Assembly: GCF_022965805.1 (NCBI RefSeq)
Contig: NC_133104.1
Coordinates: 44,808,682 to 44,872,681 of the forward strand
Source of the DNA: Primulina eburnea
Taxonomy: Eukaryota; Streptophyta; Magnoliopsida; Lamiales; Gesneriaceae
Reading direction: 5' to 3'
Length of the DNA: 64,000 nt
The notes under the pieces were generated by a model, which was given only the letters and a program-made list of their open reading frames with translations, was not told where the DNA came from and did no database searches. Both the position numbers and the translations under genes were made by a program. Below are positions 47,401-59,586 of the stretch, one piece after another; the first letter of the stretch is position 1, and each line of letters starts with the position of its first letter.

Positions 47401-49496
47401 CCTCACGCCATTCTTATCGACAATATTTAGAATCAAACTTTTACATGTACAAAGTAATGAAGATTGCTTTCCTTAAAAATAATTTATTACTTAAAGAATC
47501 AAGTGGGTAAGTGGTGGAAATCTTGAAGGGCAATAAACTAGCCATAATATTTAAATATTACAGAAAATTTTATTATATTATATTATATCATGCCAAAGTT
47601 GAGAACAATTTTTTGCGATATTTATGTGGTTTCTTGCCCTTCATTGAGGTGTTTAATGTAATTTTACTGTCAAATGCAGAACATTATGTTTAATTAATTC
47701 AAAAAACCCATTTTTCGAGCAAAGCCAAACGATGTCATGTCACAAATATAAATTTATAATATCGATGTCTTTGCAAGGGGAACTTATTCATATTTTTTAA
47801 ATTGAATTTTCCTCCGAAACTTTAGATGCATTATATATCATAAAAGATCATCTATTGTGCACATGACCGGAGTGTGCACATAGAGTCGTTGGATCATAAG
47901 ATTCATATTATATAATGATTTTTTTTCTGAACATTTTTTCTTCATTATATTATATATTAACGAATCATTTGGTATGACTGATAGGATAAATAAATGATTT
48001 TTTATTGAATAATGAATAGTTTGATCTTGTAGGATAAAAAATGAAATAAGATAATTTATAAAGTGATTGGTTATAACAATTTAAGTTTTATTTTTAATTG
48101 ATATTTTTGCCTTTATTTTTATTTTCCACTCTTTTCTCCTCTCACTCGTCCACCTTCCACACTTTTTTCGTCTTCTTGCTCACGGCCCCGCCCTCGTCAG
48201 CAGTCACTCTCCAGCTCCAAATATTTCTTTCGAAACCTTTAGTACTTTCTTCTCTGTAATTCCTAGATATATTGTCACATCTCTACAATTTTGTGCGATT
48301 CTTCATGGAATAAAAGAATTTGGTATTAATAAAAAAAACAGAGAATGAAATGGAAGACGATGGTTGTAGCTTACACGGTGAGTCGGTGACCCACCTGATT
48401 CTTATAGCCCTAGTCATTTAAGGAAAAATCGCATATCAGAAAACAGCGTTTCTAAGGTTTTTCCCTTCACTTCACGCTAATATACACTTTTTGCAGATGA
48501 ATAATCACATCATGTTAATATAATGAAAATGGTGTTTACGTCGGACTTAAGGATCGAGTCGGGGCTGAACATGGGATAAAGCAAAAGATACTTTAATCAA
48601 TCGTACCGAAAACTGCCTAATGCTATAATATTTATATATTTTTGCATAATAACTAAAATCACATCCCACCAATAAAACCTTTAAGTCATGGCACGTCAAT
48701 TCAATTCGTGCACTTAAATGATATCGTGTCTAAAATAATATTTTTCTTTAAAAATTTATATAACTTTTAAGTAACAGGATTTTAAATGTTCCAGGGTTCC
48801 GTTTGGGTAAAACATTTACGTGGATTGTAACCGGTATAATAATTTAAATAGAAACGAAGAAAAATATGAGAAAATGATATTTGAAGAGTTCAAGTACGTA
48901 GTTAGATTCATGGATCGTCCATGCATGGCTTCGCAATTTCACATATCATTTGCACTGCCCCCAAACACCAACGAGTAACACTATTCCTTCAAATAGGTGT
49001 ACTCCAATTGAAAGGCCACCCAGATGATATATTTTTCAAGATCAAAGTTTTTGTTCACACGTCCGCTTAGTCTTGCTCTGGGATAGGTGCTGACTTTTCA
49101 TCAATAGTCTTTTGATTTCGATTGTATAGCCTGGGTTTACGCGGTGTTTTTTTTTTTTAACTGATCGTGCAGCCCGGAGTATTATATGTATGTTTCAACT
49201 ATTTTTTTTTTTAATCTATGAAATTTAGATTTAACAATAAAAAAAAAATGTAACGAGACAGAAGATGCTTCAAAATTCAAAGATTTTTTTGTGCCATACT
49301 AATTATAGGGGCATGATCGACTTAGGATGTATAGACAACGAAATGTGATCAAAGAAGATTAACTTTGTATACCACTTTGGACTGTCATAGATGTGTATCT
49401 TTGTGTTGAATTACGGATACCACGAGGCATCAGAAAACATCTCTTATTATTCTATCAAGGCAACGATATACCATAATCGTCTGCACCAGGACTGAC
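44449..49496. other. Intergenic AT-rich DNA, about 5 kb
   Basis: No gene, RNA gene or complete mobile element recognised on either strand. The first about 400 bp probably contain the AHL 3' UTR and the last about 100 bp the ETR2 3' UTR. Confidence 0.45.
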
Positions 49497-52162
49497 TCAC
49501 AAATTTCTATTAGCCTGCACCAAAATATGCTTAAGCTCGTTGGCTATCTCTTGAAACGAACCTGGTTTTTGAATCACACCGTTCATCCCAATCTGGCAAC
49601 ATTTATCCATCATTTGTCCAACGTCACTTGCTGTCAAGGCAATGATCAATGGCCAGCTACGGCTACGAAATTTACGAATCCTCATAGTAACTTCAAAGCC
49701 ATCTAAATCCGGTAGCTCAAGATCAAGGAGCACTATTTGACAGGACGATGTAGAAGGTCCAAGAGCACTGAGGCATTCGTATCCCGATGAAACAGCAGAA
49801 ACCGTGCATCCCAATTTCTCCAGCAATTTACGTGTGACTGCTCGATTTACGTCATCCGCATCAGCTAAAAGAATTTTCAATCCTCTAAAAAGGGTGTTCG
49901 AATGGACTCGATCTGAAGATTCACCGAGTTCTAATAGGCCTGTTACAGCGGAAGACCGGACTTGAAACCGTAAGCCAAGAGCCATGCCTTCATCAAAACC
50001 TTCAGGATTTGATATGATCCAGATATCTCCTTGCATCAACTGCCAATAAACAAGTAAGCTATTCAGTTAGTTGCCGAACTTTTTGAATCAGCTCAAATAT
50101 ATCCGATCCATATCCGAATTAATTATTTAAGCTGAGCTTGAACATTTTTTAATACATTTAAGCTCGAATTTGGCATTACTTATTTTGTTCGATCGAAATT
50201 TAGTTTAAGCCATACTTCGAGCAAATTTTGATAATTAAATCCAAAATAAATTGAACTCAAATTCAAACTGAACTCAAGTCCAAAATAATTAGTTTTTAAA
50301 GTTTCCAGTTGAGTTTCAAGTCAGTTTAATAAACTTTGAATTCAAAATCGAAGTCGAATATAAAAATATGAATAGCGCTCAACTAGATTCAATTCGTTTG
50401 TACCATATCAAACTCATACCTGAACTAGTTTCCTGCAAGCGCTAAAGCTCATTCCTCCCTCCTCTCCATCATAGTATCTCTGGTAACCATGTGGAATCAT
50501 GGGAAGCGTGTTGTCCGCTGACCGGGAGCTGATATGATGAATTCCAACTTCAAGCATTATATAAACATAGCCATCAGACGAGTTAGTTCGTCCGTGGCCT
50601 CTTTTTCGCTCCTTCCATCCCTGACTGCCACTGACTGGATATACCCGTAACATAAGCGAACCTCCTCGTTTACTTCCCTTCAACAGACTCCGAACCATAT
50701 GCAAAACGACCTGAAATACTCGACGCTCGTCGCCCAATACATGATTTGGCAACGACTTATCGATTTCGATCACAAATTCGTAACCCCTATAAACACTAAG
50801 GCATTTGGAGAGGCAAGAAGCTTCTTTTATCATAGAATGCAATGGAAAAGGCCTCATTTGCAAAGGGAATTTTCCATTATCTTTGGCCGAAGTATCCACC
50901 ACATCAGTTACTACGGCTGAGAGAACATTGCTCGTCTTAGCCATGGTGTTGACAAGAAGCTGTTGTTGGGTACTTAGTTTTTCGTCTTGTAAAATGGAAA
51001 GAAGTCCAAGAATTGAATGCATTGGACTTCTTAATCCTTTACTCATAACCATTTGAAATGAATTTCGGGCTTGACTTGCCATTAATGCATCTTGTTTCGC
51101 TTGTTGTAGTGCACGATTTTGGTCCACTAATTTGTCTCTCATAAGTTGAGATTCTTCGAGAAGTGAAGCATGAGAAAGAGCAACAGCAACCTGGTCAGCT
51201 ACAACCTCGACTATCTCAAGTTCCTCATTGCTCCAAGACCGACCCTGCTCATCAGGAAGAACCAAAACAAGAATTGCATAGCATGCCGGAATCATCTCTG
51301 GGGTGCCACCTTTGAAATTGGAAACCTTAAGCATCGGCATTCGAATTGCAGCCACAGCACCAGGCTCATCAGTTCCTCCACTGCTTGCCACAGCAAGAAC
51401 CGACATAGGATTCAGTATTTTCACTCCATCGCTTCCCTTGATCTTTCTCACATCTGGATCACTGGTTGGGACAGGCGAGTTTCCCATAATTGAAAAGTTT
51501 CCTCCTTTCAATTCATGTGTAAGATTAACTTCCGTTCTACCTGCATCTGGCATCCAAATAGCACAATTCTGCAAATCCAATGTCTTTGACAGCTCAACCA
51601 AAGTTGAGTACAATATCGTGTGCCGATCAAGAGATTTTCGAATTTCTTGAGTTAACATCCTAACATGCCAGCTAGCTTCTTTCTGCTTCTTAATAATTCC
51701 TACCTCCCGATCAAGATCCCATGTCTTCTTCTTCAACATATGCTCTCTCACCTTGATTTTGAGCAACAAGGGAATAAGGGTGACGAGGGTTATGGCAGTG
51801 GCAAATGAAACTAAAGCTGTCAGGAATTTGAAAATTGTGAGAGCGAGCATCAGCTGAAAGGGGTGAGGACCGTAAGTCCATCCGTTTAGCAAATGAGTCA
51901 TGCCACAGAGGACAATGAAGGATATGAACTGGAAAAGCACCCATTTAAATGGAACATTCGAACAACTAACAAAACAAAGTAGCTCTATCGGAATGGAAAA
52001 GTAGGCCACTGCGATGAAAAAATCGCTAACTTTTTGGCAATCCAACAAAGTCTCGATGCTCCAAGATCCCTCGTCGTCACAATTGCAACGGGAGAATCCA
52101 TTTTCAGCATCAGCTACCAAAATAAATATGGATAAAATCAAGAAACCAGACGTCTTTAACAT
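49497..52162 (-). CDS. ETR2: ETR2-type (subfamily 2) ethylene receptor, 761 aa
   Basis: Two exons: 52162-50420 (581 codons) and 50039-49497 (180 residues plus stop), GT-AG, phase 0. Membrane ethylene receptor of the endoplasmic reticulum and negative regulator of ethylene responses through CTR1. An extra N-terminal hydrophobic segment (about 1-20) marks subfamily 2. N-terminal Cys pair CNC (26, 28) for the disulfide dimer; three membrane helices (about 47-133) with the copper/ethylene ligands Cys86 and His90 (LCGMTH). GAF domain about 180-335. Histidine-kinase-like region: His is kept in PMHSILGLLS (about 383), but the N box is degenerate (HMVRSLLK in place of HxxxNAxK) and G boxes are not seen, as in subfamily 2 receptors. 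Receiver domain in exon 2 with LLDLELPDLDG (phospho-Asp) and QKP (Lys). ETR2 fits better than EIN4 (RCNCDDEGSWS, DRHTILYSTLVELSKTL). Start is the ATG at 52162. Confidence 0.96.
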
Positions 52163-55134
52163 GGCATCCAAGGCATAGATAAGCTAATCTATTTTTTCCA
52201 GTTCATTTAATTTATCCAATTTAGTCTCCAATGCAGCTCAATGCACAGGTGCAAGATTGACCAATTCTATCACGAAGAACAGCTAGCTTTCATTTTCCTG
52301 CCGGCAGATGTTTAATCAAATCAAAACCCATCAAATAGCAAATATATAATCCTTGCTTCATGATACCAAATATAAAACTGGGCGTACATTGAATAAAAAA
52401 TCAAACATAAGAATAAATAAACATATGATATTGAGCAATTTTGAAATGCAATTTACTAATAGTGTTTATTTATGTACTTATTGAGATAACAATAACCTAT
52501 TGGACATAATTAAACATATATACCCGCCACCAGTGAGGTGGGCATGCTCGGCGGGCACCATGTCAAAAATTGTGATATTGAGTTATACATCCATTGCCCA
52601 TACTTAGGTACAGATTAGGAAGAAAGGAACGTCAGACCCAAGAAAAAAATCCCATTTAAATATACTCAAATGGGTGCTTTTCACAGCTGTGGTAGAGTTA
52701 ATTATGCAACAAATTAATTCCCACTATGCTTAATTTAACAATATAAAACAGAAAAACTTTCCAAAAGACCAGACTTTAAACACAAACAATGGAACCAGTA
52801 AAATCAAAACTATGCAACATCGCCCTAATACTCTACTTTTTGGGCGAAGGGCGGGTGTCAGCTGACCAACCTCAGTCAATCGTCAATCTCCATCACAACC
52901 ATGTGTCACCCCGAAAGAATTCGTTATTTTTTTTTTTTACCTTTCTCGGGGTTTTAAGAACAGAATTGCAATAACTAAATGATGGCTCTGAGAGCTATTG
53001 GCCCGATTGACTTCACAACCTAGCTTACTCAGCAACTCAAAGTGCGCCTTCGTCCCATCCAAGAAACAAATTAAGGCATAATGTTTACCCAAAGCACACT
53101 CTGAACATTGAAAAGAAGCGAAAAGAACCCAAAAAAAAGATTTTTTTTTACCTGATGAAACGCAGGTTACCAAACCTCAGATAAAAAATCTCTGTCTTTC
53201 ATGCAGATAAACTTTCCATCATCCACTGATCTGTAAACTACATTCATATCATCGGCCAATGCAAAAGTTCAATCCACTGCTCCAAGACACCAAAAGCCAG
53301 TGATAAACCCATTAACGAATCCCCCACCAAAACAAAAAACAAAAAACAAAAAACAAAAAAGGAAGAAGAAACAGGAATGAAAAAAGCCAAGAAATTTAAA
53401 CGTCTTCCTCAGACCAAACTGTTGGTTCGTCGCATAAACACGGTCGTTACTCCTTTTTTCCTAAACAAAAGCAAATGAAATCAAGCTTCAACACCTATAA
53501 ATACATATGGATCACTAGACAGTTTTTACAACCAATAACTCAAATGGGCTCTAGTGAAAAAGTATCTTCGTTTAATTTCCAAAAAAATCAGTTCCCACAA
53601 AACTACTATTCGTGATCTAGTTTGCCAAACAGGTAGACAAGGCAAAAAATTCAATCTCGTAAAGTTTTAGAGAAGGAATATGTGTGTTATATAGATTAAA
53701 AAAAAAGATAGATCAGCGAGTGCTGCTGTTTGCATTGCGAAAATAGAAAGAAAGCAAGGCAGGTTCAATGGTTAAAGAAGAAATTATTATATGAATGAAT
53801 AAAATCAAGAATGAAATGTAGGGAAAGAGAAGAAATCTCGCAGTAGGTGGGGTTGAATATGGGACCCCCAAAGGCATACACATGAAGAGAACTTAGACGC
53901 ACTTTTGATAGAAAACGTCAGCCAATCAAAACCTCTCTCGCCCCATTAAAAAAGTGACATTTATTTGCATTTATATTTATTTATTGCAATCGCTCATATC
54001 CACGAATGATATAACCAATACTTTTTGGTGTTATTACTTCATTTTTATATAAAAAAAAATAGTTAAAAATTAATTTAAAGAAAATTAATAGGATTATGTC
54101 CGTTTAGATCTACATGATAAATACATACGTATAATTTCTGAATGAAAATGAATTTTTGGAAAAAACAAGAGTTTTAATATTAAATGTCATCTGTGTTTTG
54201 TACATGAGTTCTAAATAAAATAAAATATATGTATTAGCAATGATCACGACAAACTATTCGTTTTCCTATAATTTGAGATACCCTTTATTTTGGGCGACAA
54301 TCATTCACCTTAACCCCCTTAATTTTTTTTAATTACTCGTTATAATTTTAATTTAAAAAAAAACGTGATAGATATCAAATACGGTAAGCAATTGAGCAGT
54401 ACATTTGCAAAAAGCCGCCAACAGTATCTTGTATTGTAATGGAGCTTAACCAGATTTTATTCAATAATAATTAATGTAGCATTAAAGAAATTCAAATGGG
54501 GAGATATTTTATTTTTGACTTTTATAATTATCATACCCCCCCTTTTTTACGAATGAATGAATCGAGACTTATTCAAAGACTATATGTCACACTCATTTAT
54601 GTCGCACTAAAATCTCAAGTTGGGACGAGATTTCAATTTTAAAAAAAAACGTTTTTTTCAAAATTTGTCTTGCTTTAAATTTTGTAACTTTTGGCATGAA
54701 AGCAAAATTTTATATAAATCCGTTAAATTGTTTTAACTAAAATATGGGAGAGAGCAAAGTTTTATCTTATGATCGTAATATATATAAAAATTTATTGTTT
54801 TCTATTTAAGTACAGGCGAGCTATGTTTTAAAGACAAATATTTTTATAATAGGTTCCAGCAACCGACTCTGCACCCTCCGTAAGATTTTATGTATATACA
54901 TAAAATTGGAAAAGGGAAAAAAAAAAAAGTAGAGTTGGCCCCATAATAAGCCTCTAGACGCCTGCCCATTAAAAATGGAGATTTTTTTTTATTTTATTTT
55001 CACTTGTGAAATATCTTGACTCACTAATTAAAGCATCTTGATCGCAAGATTGGGTTAATAATTTTTTTTTTTTTGATTTATTCGTATAATTTTATATTAT
55101 TTAATTAAAATTTTAATTTAATATAATAAAGCTT
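52163..55134. other. ETR2 upstream region and intergenic DNA
   Basis: Upstream of the minus-strand receptor. A minus-strand TATATAAC motif (about 53682-53690) and pyrimidine-rich tracts around 53720-53860 suggest a distant transcription start with a leader of about 1.5 kb, possibly with an intron; this is not proved. A short ACAAAAA tandem run lies at 53334-53359. No other gene seen. Confidence 0.4.
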
Positions 55135-55430
55135 AAATTGTTAATATTGAACTTGGACCTAACACAATCCAAAGTTAGCTCAAAGGGGAGGATTGCCTAA
55201 GACCATATATACAACTCCCAGTTATTAAATACCACCAATGTGGGACAACTAACACACCACCTCACGCCTAGGAATGAACATCTGGAGCGTGAAGTTTATA
55301 AATGACTCAATTATGGGCAGAACGGGTGTCACGCCTCGAGCCCGGGCCCACGCCTGCATGACTGTACAATGAGCTCCTATAGCAACTAATTTGTATTCGT
55401 CCTTGCTTTACGAAAATGATTAATTCAAAT
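55135..55430. repeat. Dispersed repeat, copy 1
   Basis: GC-richer stretch with CCAATGTGGGACAACTAACACACC, CTCACGCC and a terminal part (55328-55427: GTCACGCCTCGAGCCCGGG ... TTTGTATTCGTCCTTG, TTTACGAAAATG) that recurs in diverged form at 56482-56578. The wording resembles retrotransposon-derived repeats common in dicot genomes; the class is not assigned. Confidence 0.5.
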
Positions 55431-55457
55431 AATGATTTTCCATTTTACAATCACTCA

Positions 55458-55461
<4 letters not shown>

Positions 55462-55502
<41 letters not shown>
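55462..55502. repeat. (TA)n microsatellite followed by (CA)n
   Basis: Uninterrupted TA run leading into a short ACACAC run. Confidence 0.95.
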
Positions 55503-55512
<10 letters not shown>

Positions 55513-56481
55513 CATGACACACATATTCAAATAGTCACGTGGCATTTGAACTATATAATATAATTTAATTGAAACCTCTCTCGAGGTCTGGATTCATGCG
55601 CAAAAATGTGTTGAAAAATAATAATTCAAACCTAAAATTCTCCATATTAGCAGGAAAAAAAAGACAAGCCTGCCAAAATCAGAGGCAGTGATAATGTTAT
55701 TGATACCACAATAATTCAATCGAACTTTAATAATAATAAAAAAAAGTTTCGAAATTCTTAATGAATTGTTAGTGGCAAGTGCTATCGCAAAGAAAATGAC
55801 GTACTTGAGCTTAGCGCATTTTGCAAAGAATAATTTTTTGCGATTTTTTTTATCACCTACACTAGGTGGGGGAGACTTGAACTCGAGTCCTCACAAAAAG
55901 AAAAAGATGAGATACCAATTGATTTAGAAGTTCGGTTTCTTTTTTTTTTCAGCTATAATTAGGCGCATAAAGCAATTGCTTATAAGATATGATTCTATTT
56001 TAAATTAAATCCAAGGCAGCTGATCAACATTCATGAATCTCCAGGAGACGCATCAATGTATTTTACTGTATTTAATTAAAAATCATAAAATTCAAAACTA
56101 TGGGTTTGAAAATGGGAATGATAATTCTTTTGAATATATCACATCATTAATTTGTATGGAGTAATATAGTTTTGCTCGTTTTTTCACTCCACATATCGGG
56201 TACACCTCTCTTTCTGAACATGACGACCTCATCGCAACTTGTCTTTCGACCCACTAACACTGAAAATCTACAGATAATTCCTATATATTAAAGAGCTTGC
56301 TCTTATGATGTACCACTTTGTCCCACAAGTTCAAAAGGTGAGTCCCACCCATGTAGCCGCTTCCGAGATGTACCACTTTTCTCTACAAGTTCAAGATGCG
56401 ACTTTCATCCATGTAGCATTTTGCTCTGCATAACACATATTTCTCGGTGTTCCTGCTGGTGATCGTCGCTGATATCATTTT
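55503..56481. other. Intergenic DNA
   Basis: No gene seen. At about 56305-56420 the phrase GATGTACCACTTT(T/G)(G/C)TC..CACAAGTTCAA occurs twice, some 70 bp apart, each followed by a CCATGTAGC phrase: a short local tandem duplication. Confidence 0.45.
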
Positions 56482-56578
56482 GTCACGTCTCAGACATAGG
56501 CCCGTGACTAGGTGACTACATAATAAGCTCATATAGAAACTACTTTGTATTCGTCATCATTTTACGAAAATGGTTGAC
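56482..56578. repeat. Dispersed repeat, copy 2 (terminal part)
   Basis: GTCACGTCTCAGAC ... AATAAGCTCATATAGAAACTA ... TTTGTATTCGTCATC, TTTTACGAAAATG parallels 55328-55427. The 3.5-kb copia element is inserted exactly at its 3' end. Confidence 0.6.
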
Positions 56579-56583
56579 CTAAG

Positions 56584-57054
56584 TGTTAGGTGAGTTTATT
56601 TAATGGGGTGGGGCCCACACATTAAATAAAATAATATAAATCTCTTATCCCACATCGAATTTTTTTGAAAAATGATTGAAGGTTTTAGTTATAAATAGAG
56701 CTCAATTCCTTGAGTTATTGTATCCCAAAATCATAAGCTTTTCAGCTTTGATAAAAAGAGAGTGCATAGAAAAAAAGAGTGTATTTTTTTCTTGAGTGCG
56801 GGAATTCTCTTTTGTGAGTTAGAGAAAATATTTTCTCGGTATACTCGGGGTTGGGATCGTGAGATAATGAGTGTATTGGTGTATACACTTGTTGTAATAT
56901 TTCTTCCGATTATAAAAGTTGCAGTGCTCCGTGGATGTAGCCTATATTGGGTGAACCACGTAAATCTTTGTGTTCTTGTTGGTTGTTTTATTCCGCAATT
57001 TTTGGGTACTATATTATCATCGTGATCGGCATCGCTTCGGGGTAATCCCCAACA
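56584..57054 (+). repeat. 5' LTR of the 3.5-kb copia element
   Basis: 471 bp, TG...CA ends, contains a TATAAATAG box at 56690-56698. Confidence 0.95.
56690..56698 (+). promoter_or_regulatory. TATA box of the copia LTR
   Basis: TATAAATAG about 100 bp into the LTR. The same box is kept in the right LTR at 59693-59701. Confidence 0.6.
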
Positions 57055-57056
57055 AC

Positions 57057-57069
57057 TGGTATCAGAGCC
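57057..57069 (+). other. Primer-binding site (initiator Met-tRNA)
   Basis: TGGTATCAGAGCC directly inside the 5' LTR after the dinucleotide AC. Confidence 0.95.
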
Positions 57070-57179
57070 TTGTTGTGAAAATTCTTAAGAATCCTGAGTA
57101 TGCTCTGTGGTTGCAGCATTGTCTGATCTTCCACATCAGAAAAGATTTTTTAGATTTTTTTGCTAAGGCTAGAGAAGTG

Positions 57180-58307
57180 ATGGTCGGAGATGATGGATCG
57201 GGACCGGGAATCAACAAGTTCGACGGAACAGATTTTTCGTTCTGGCGGTTACAGATTAGAGATTATCTGTATAGCAGGAAGTTGCATCAACCTCTATCTG
57301 GAAAGAAGCCGGAAAAGATGGAGGATGATGACTGGAAGCTTTTTGACCGACAAGTGTTAGGTGTAATACGATTGACCCTAACGAAAAACGTGGCACATAA
57401 CGTGGCGGAGGCAAAAACAACGGAGGAGATGATGTCCATTTTATCGGACATGTACGAGAAGCCATCAGCAAGCAATAAAGTCCATCTCATGAAGAAGTTA
57501 TTTAACTTGAAGATGAGAGAAGGTGCTTCGGTGGCTAAACACATCAATGAGTTCAACACGATTGTTTCTCAGCTAACATCGGTTGAAATTAATTTTGATG
57601 ATGAGATTCGTGCACTTATTATTTTGGCGTCTTTACCAAATGTTTGGGAACCAATGCGCGCAGCGGTTAGCAACTCTGTTGGAAAAAGAAAGCTACAATT
57701 TAATGATGTCAGATATCAAATTCTTGCCGAGAAAGTTCGCAAGATGGATTCTGGTGAAGGAACATCATCAAGTTCTGTTCTAAATCTCGAGAATAGAGGG
57801 AGAGGCAGGAGTGACGAAAAGAGTTTTAACCAATGGCATAGTGGGTCCAAGTCAAGAAATGGAAAAGACAAAAGCAACTTTGAAAAGAATGTGAAGTGCT
57901 GGAGCTGTGGTGAGACTGGTCACTTGAAAAGGAATTGCAAATCAACAAGGAACAACGCTAATGTTGTTACTGAGGAGGTACATGATGCTCTATTATTATC
58001 CATGGAAAGCCCGGTTGATTCTTGGGTTATGGACTCGGGAGCTTCGTTTCATACCACTGGTAATCGTGATGTATTCGATAATTACATTGCGGGAGATTAC
58101 GGAAAAGTTTTCCTGGCTGATGGAAAACCTTTGGAAATAATTGGTATGGGTGATATCCGGATGAAGATGACAAATGGATCTGTCTGGAAAATCAACAAAG
58201 TAAGGCATGTACCAAAGTTGACACACAATCTGATTTCAGTGGGACAGCTTGACGACGAAGGTCATAAGGTGACCTTTGGTGATGGTTCTTGGAAAGTGAA
58301 AAAATGA
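57180..58307 (+). CDS. Copia gag, zinc knuckle and protease start, 375 aa, stopped early
   Basis: Starts at ATG 57180 (MVGDDGSGPGINKFDGTDFS). Residues about 15-200 are a copia-type gag (UBN2-like: FWRLQIRDYLYSRKLHQPLSG, SNKVHLMKKLFNLKMREG, HINEFNTIVSQL). A CCHC zinc knuckle CWSCGETGHLKRNC lies at 57898-57939, followed by the aspartic protease motif WVMDSGASFH (58024 on) and LISVGQLDDEGHKVTFGDGSWKV, where the first stop (58305) interrupts the polyprotein. Gag would form virus-like particles and protease would process the polyprotein. Gag is the only part of the element still open over its full length. Confidence 0.9.
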   Translation: MVGDDGSGPGINKFDGTDFSFWRLQIRDYLYSRKLHQPLSGKKPEKMEDDDWKLFDRQVLGVIRLTLTKNVAHNVAEAKTTEEMMSILSDMYEKPSASNKVHLMKKLFNLKMREGASVAKHINEFNTIVSQLTSVEINFDDEIRALIILASLPNVWEPMRAAVSNSVGKRKLQFNDVRYQILAEKVRKMDSGEGTSSSSVLNLENRGRGRSDEKSFNQWHSGSKSRNGKDKSNFEKNVKCWSCGETGHLKRNCKSTRNNANVVTEEVHDALLLSMESPVDSWVMDSGASFHTTGNRDVFDNYIAGDYGKVFLADGKPLEIIGMGDIRMKMTNGSVWKINKVRHVPKLTHNLISVGQLDDEGHKVTFGDGSWKVKK

Positions 58308-59515
58308 GCAATGATTGTTGCTCGAGGAAAGAAAACTGGAACACTTTATATGACTTCCAGTTTGAGAAATAAATTAGCGGCTGTGGATGCTGGAGCTAAT
58401 TCAAGTCTATGGCATATTAGGCTTGGGGATACGAGTGAGAAGGGAATGAAGATACTTGTTTCAAACGGAAAGCTACCGGGATTAAAGATCGTTGAACACA
58501 AGCTGTGTGAAGCTGTATTTTTTGGAAAGCAGAAAAAGGTGAGCTTTTCAAAAGAGGTTAGAGAACCGATATCGGCGGATTTGGAGCTGGTACATACTGA
58601 TGTATGTGGACCATCTCCTGTGACATCCCTTGGAGATCATTCAAGATATTATGGCACTACTGTTGACGATTCGAGCAGGAAATTTTGGGTTTATTTTGCG
58701 AAAAATAAATCGGATGTTTATGAGACCTTTAAACATTGGGAGTTAGCCATGGAAGATGTGATGGATTTGCTATCATCCAATCACATGTGGAGGTTGTCAG
58801 AACTTCCTGAAGGTAAAAAAGTTTTACATAGCAAGTGGGAGTACCGGTTAGAACATGACGGTAGCAAGTGGTACAAAGAAATACTTGTTGTAAAAGGTGA
58901 AAAGAAAGTCATTGATTACACTGATATTTTCTCTCTGGTGGTAAATTAACTACTATCAGGACTGTACTTGGATTGATGGTAAAAGAAGATTTACCTCTGG
59001 AACAGTTAGATGTAAAGACGACGGTTCTTCATGGTGAGCTAGATGAAGAAATGAATCAATCACAGGGATTTGAAGTACGAGGGAAAGAGAAAATGGTGTG
59101 CAAACTTCAGAAGAGCTTGTATGGTCTCAAACAAGGTCCAAGACAGTGATACAAGAAGTTTGATGGTGTAATGAATAATGATGGTTTTCTGAGGTATCAG
59201 GCTGATCACTGTTGTCATGTGAAGCTTGATGGTTTTTATATCATACTACTGATATATGTAGATGATATGTTGATAGCAGGAGCTTGTCTGGAGGAGATTG
59301 ATAAACTCGAGAAAGAGTTATCAAAAGAATTTGCTTTGAAGGATTTGGGTGCTACAAAACAAATCCTTGGAAAGAGGATCCTTAGAGATCGGGTGAATGT
59401 AATCTTGAAGCTTGAGAAGATTCCTGGAAGCAAGAATCCAGCTGATATGCTCATGAAGGCTGTTATCATTGAAAAACTAAAGTTGTGTTTGACTTCAGTT
59501 GGTCTCCTGGACTAA
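58308..59515 (+). pseudogene. Copia pol remnants: pre-integrase, partial integrase, RT, tail of RNase H
   Basis: After the 58305 stop the frame continues with GTLYMTSSLRNK and a damaged HHCC motif (WHIRLGD, second His and Cys changed), integrase HTDVCGP and TVDDSSRKFWVYF, then jumps at about 58733-58745 from YETFKHW to ELAMEDVMDLLSSNHMWRL, which belongs to the start of RT; the integrase C-terminal half is gone. RT continues (LPEGKKVLHSKW) to a frameshift near 58945, then QLDVKTTVLHGEL, a stop replacing Trp at 59148, YIILLIYVDDMLIAG (catalytic YVDD) and ATKQILGKRILRDR. At about 59406 it jumps to LEKIPGSKNPADML, the last residues of RNase H. No functional polymerase or integrase. Confidence 0.9.
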
Positions 59516-59573
59516 CAAATGAGGTATGAGCTGCTGCACTGATGGTGTGAAGACATGATTGAAATCAAGTCTT

Positions 59574-59586
59574 CAAGTGGGAGAAT
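59574..59586 (+). other. Polypurine tract of the 3.5-kb copia element
   Basis: CAAGTGGGAGAAT lies immediately before the right LTR. It is the same motif as in the 9.7-kb element. Confidence 0.85.

Noticed and set aside
49497..52162. EIN4 as the identity of the receptor
   Set aside because: N-terminal and GAF-proximal wording agrees better with ETR2. Both are subfamily 2, so a tree would settle it.
52937..53173. 78-codon minus-strand frame upstream of ETR2
   Set aside because: No recognisable similarity, lies in the probable leader/promoter, and composition looks like chance.
56762..57025. 87-codon frame, repeated at 59765-60028
   Set aside because: Lies wholly within the copia LTRs; duplication reflects the LTR pair, not a gene.
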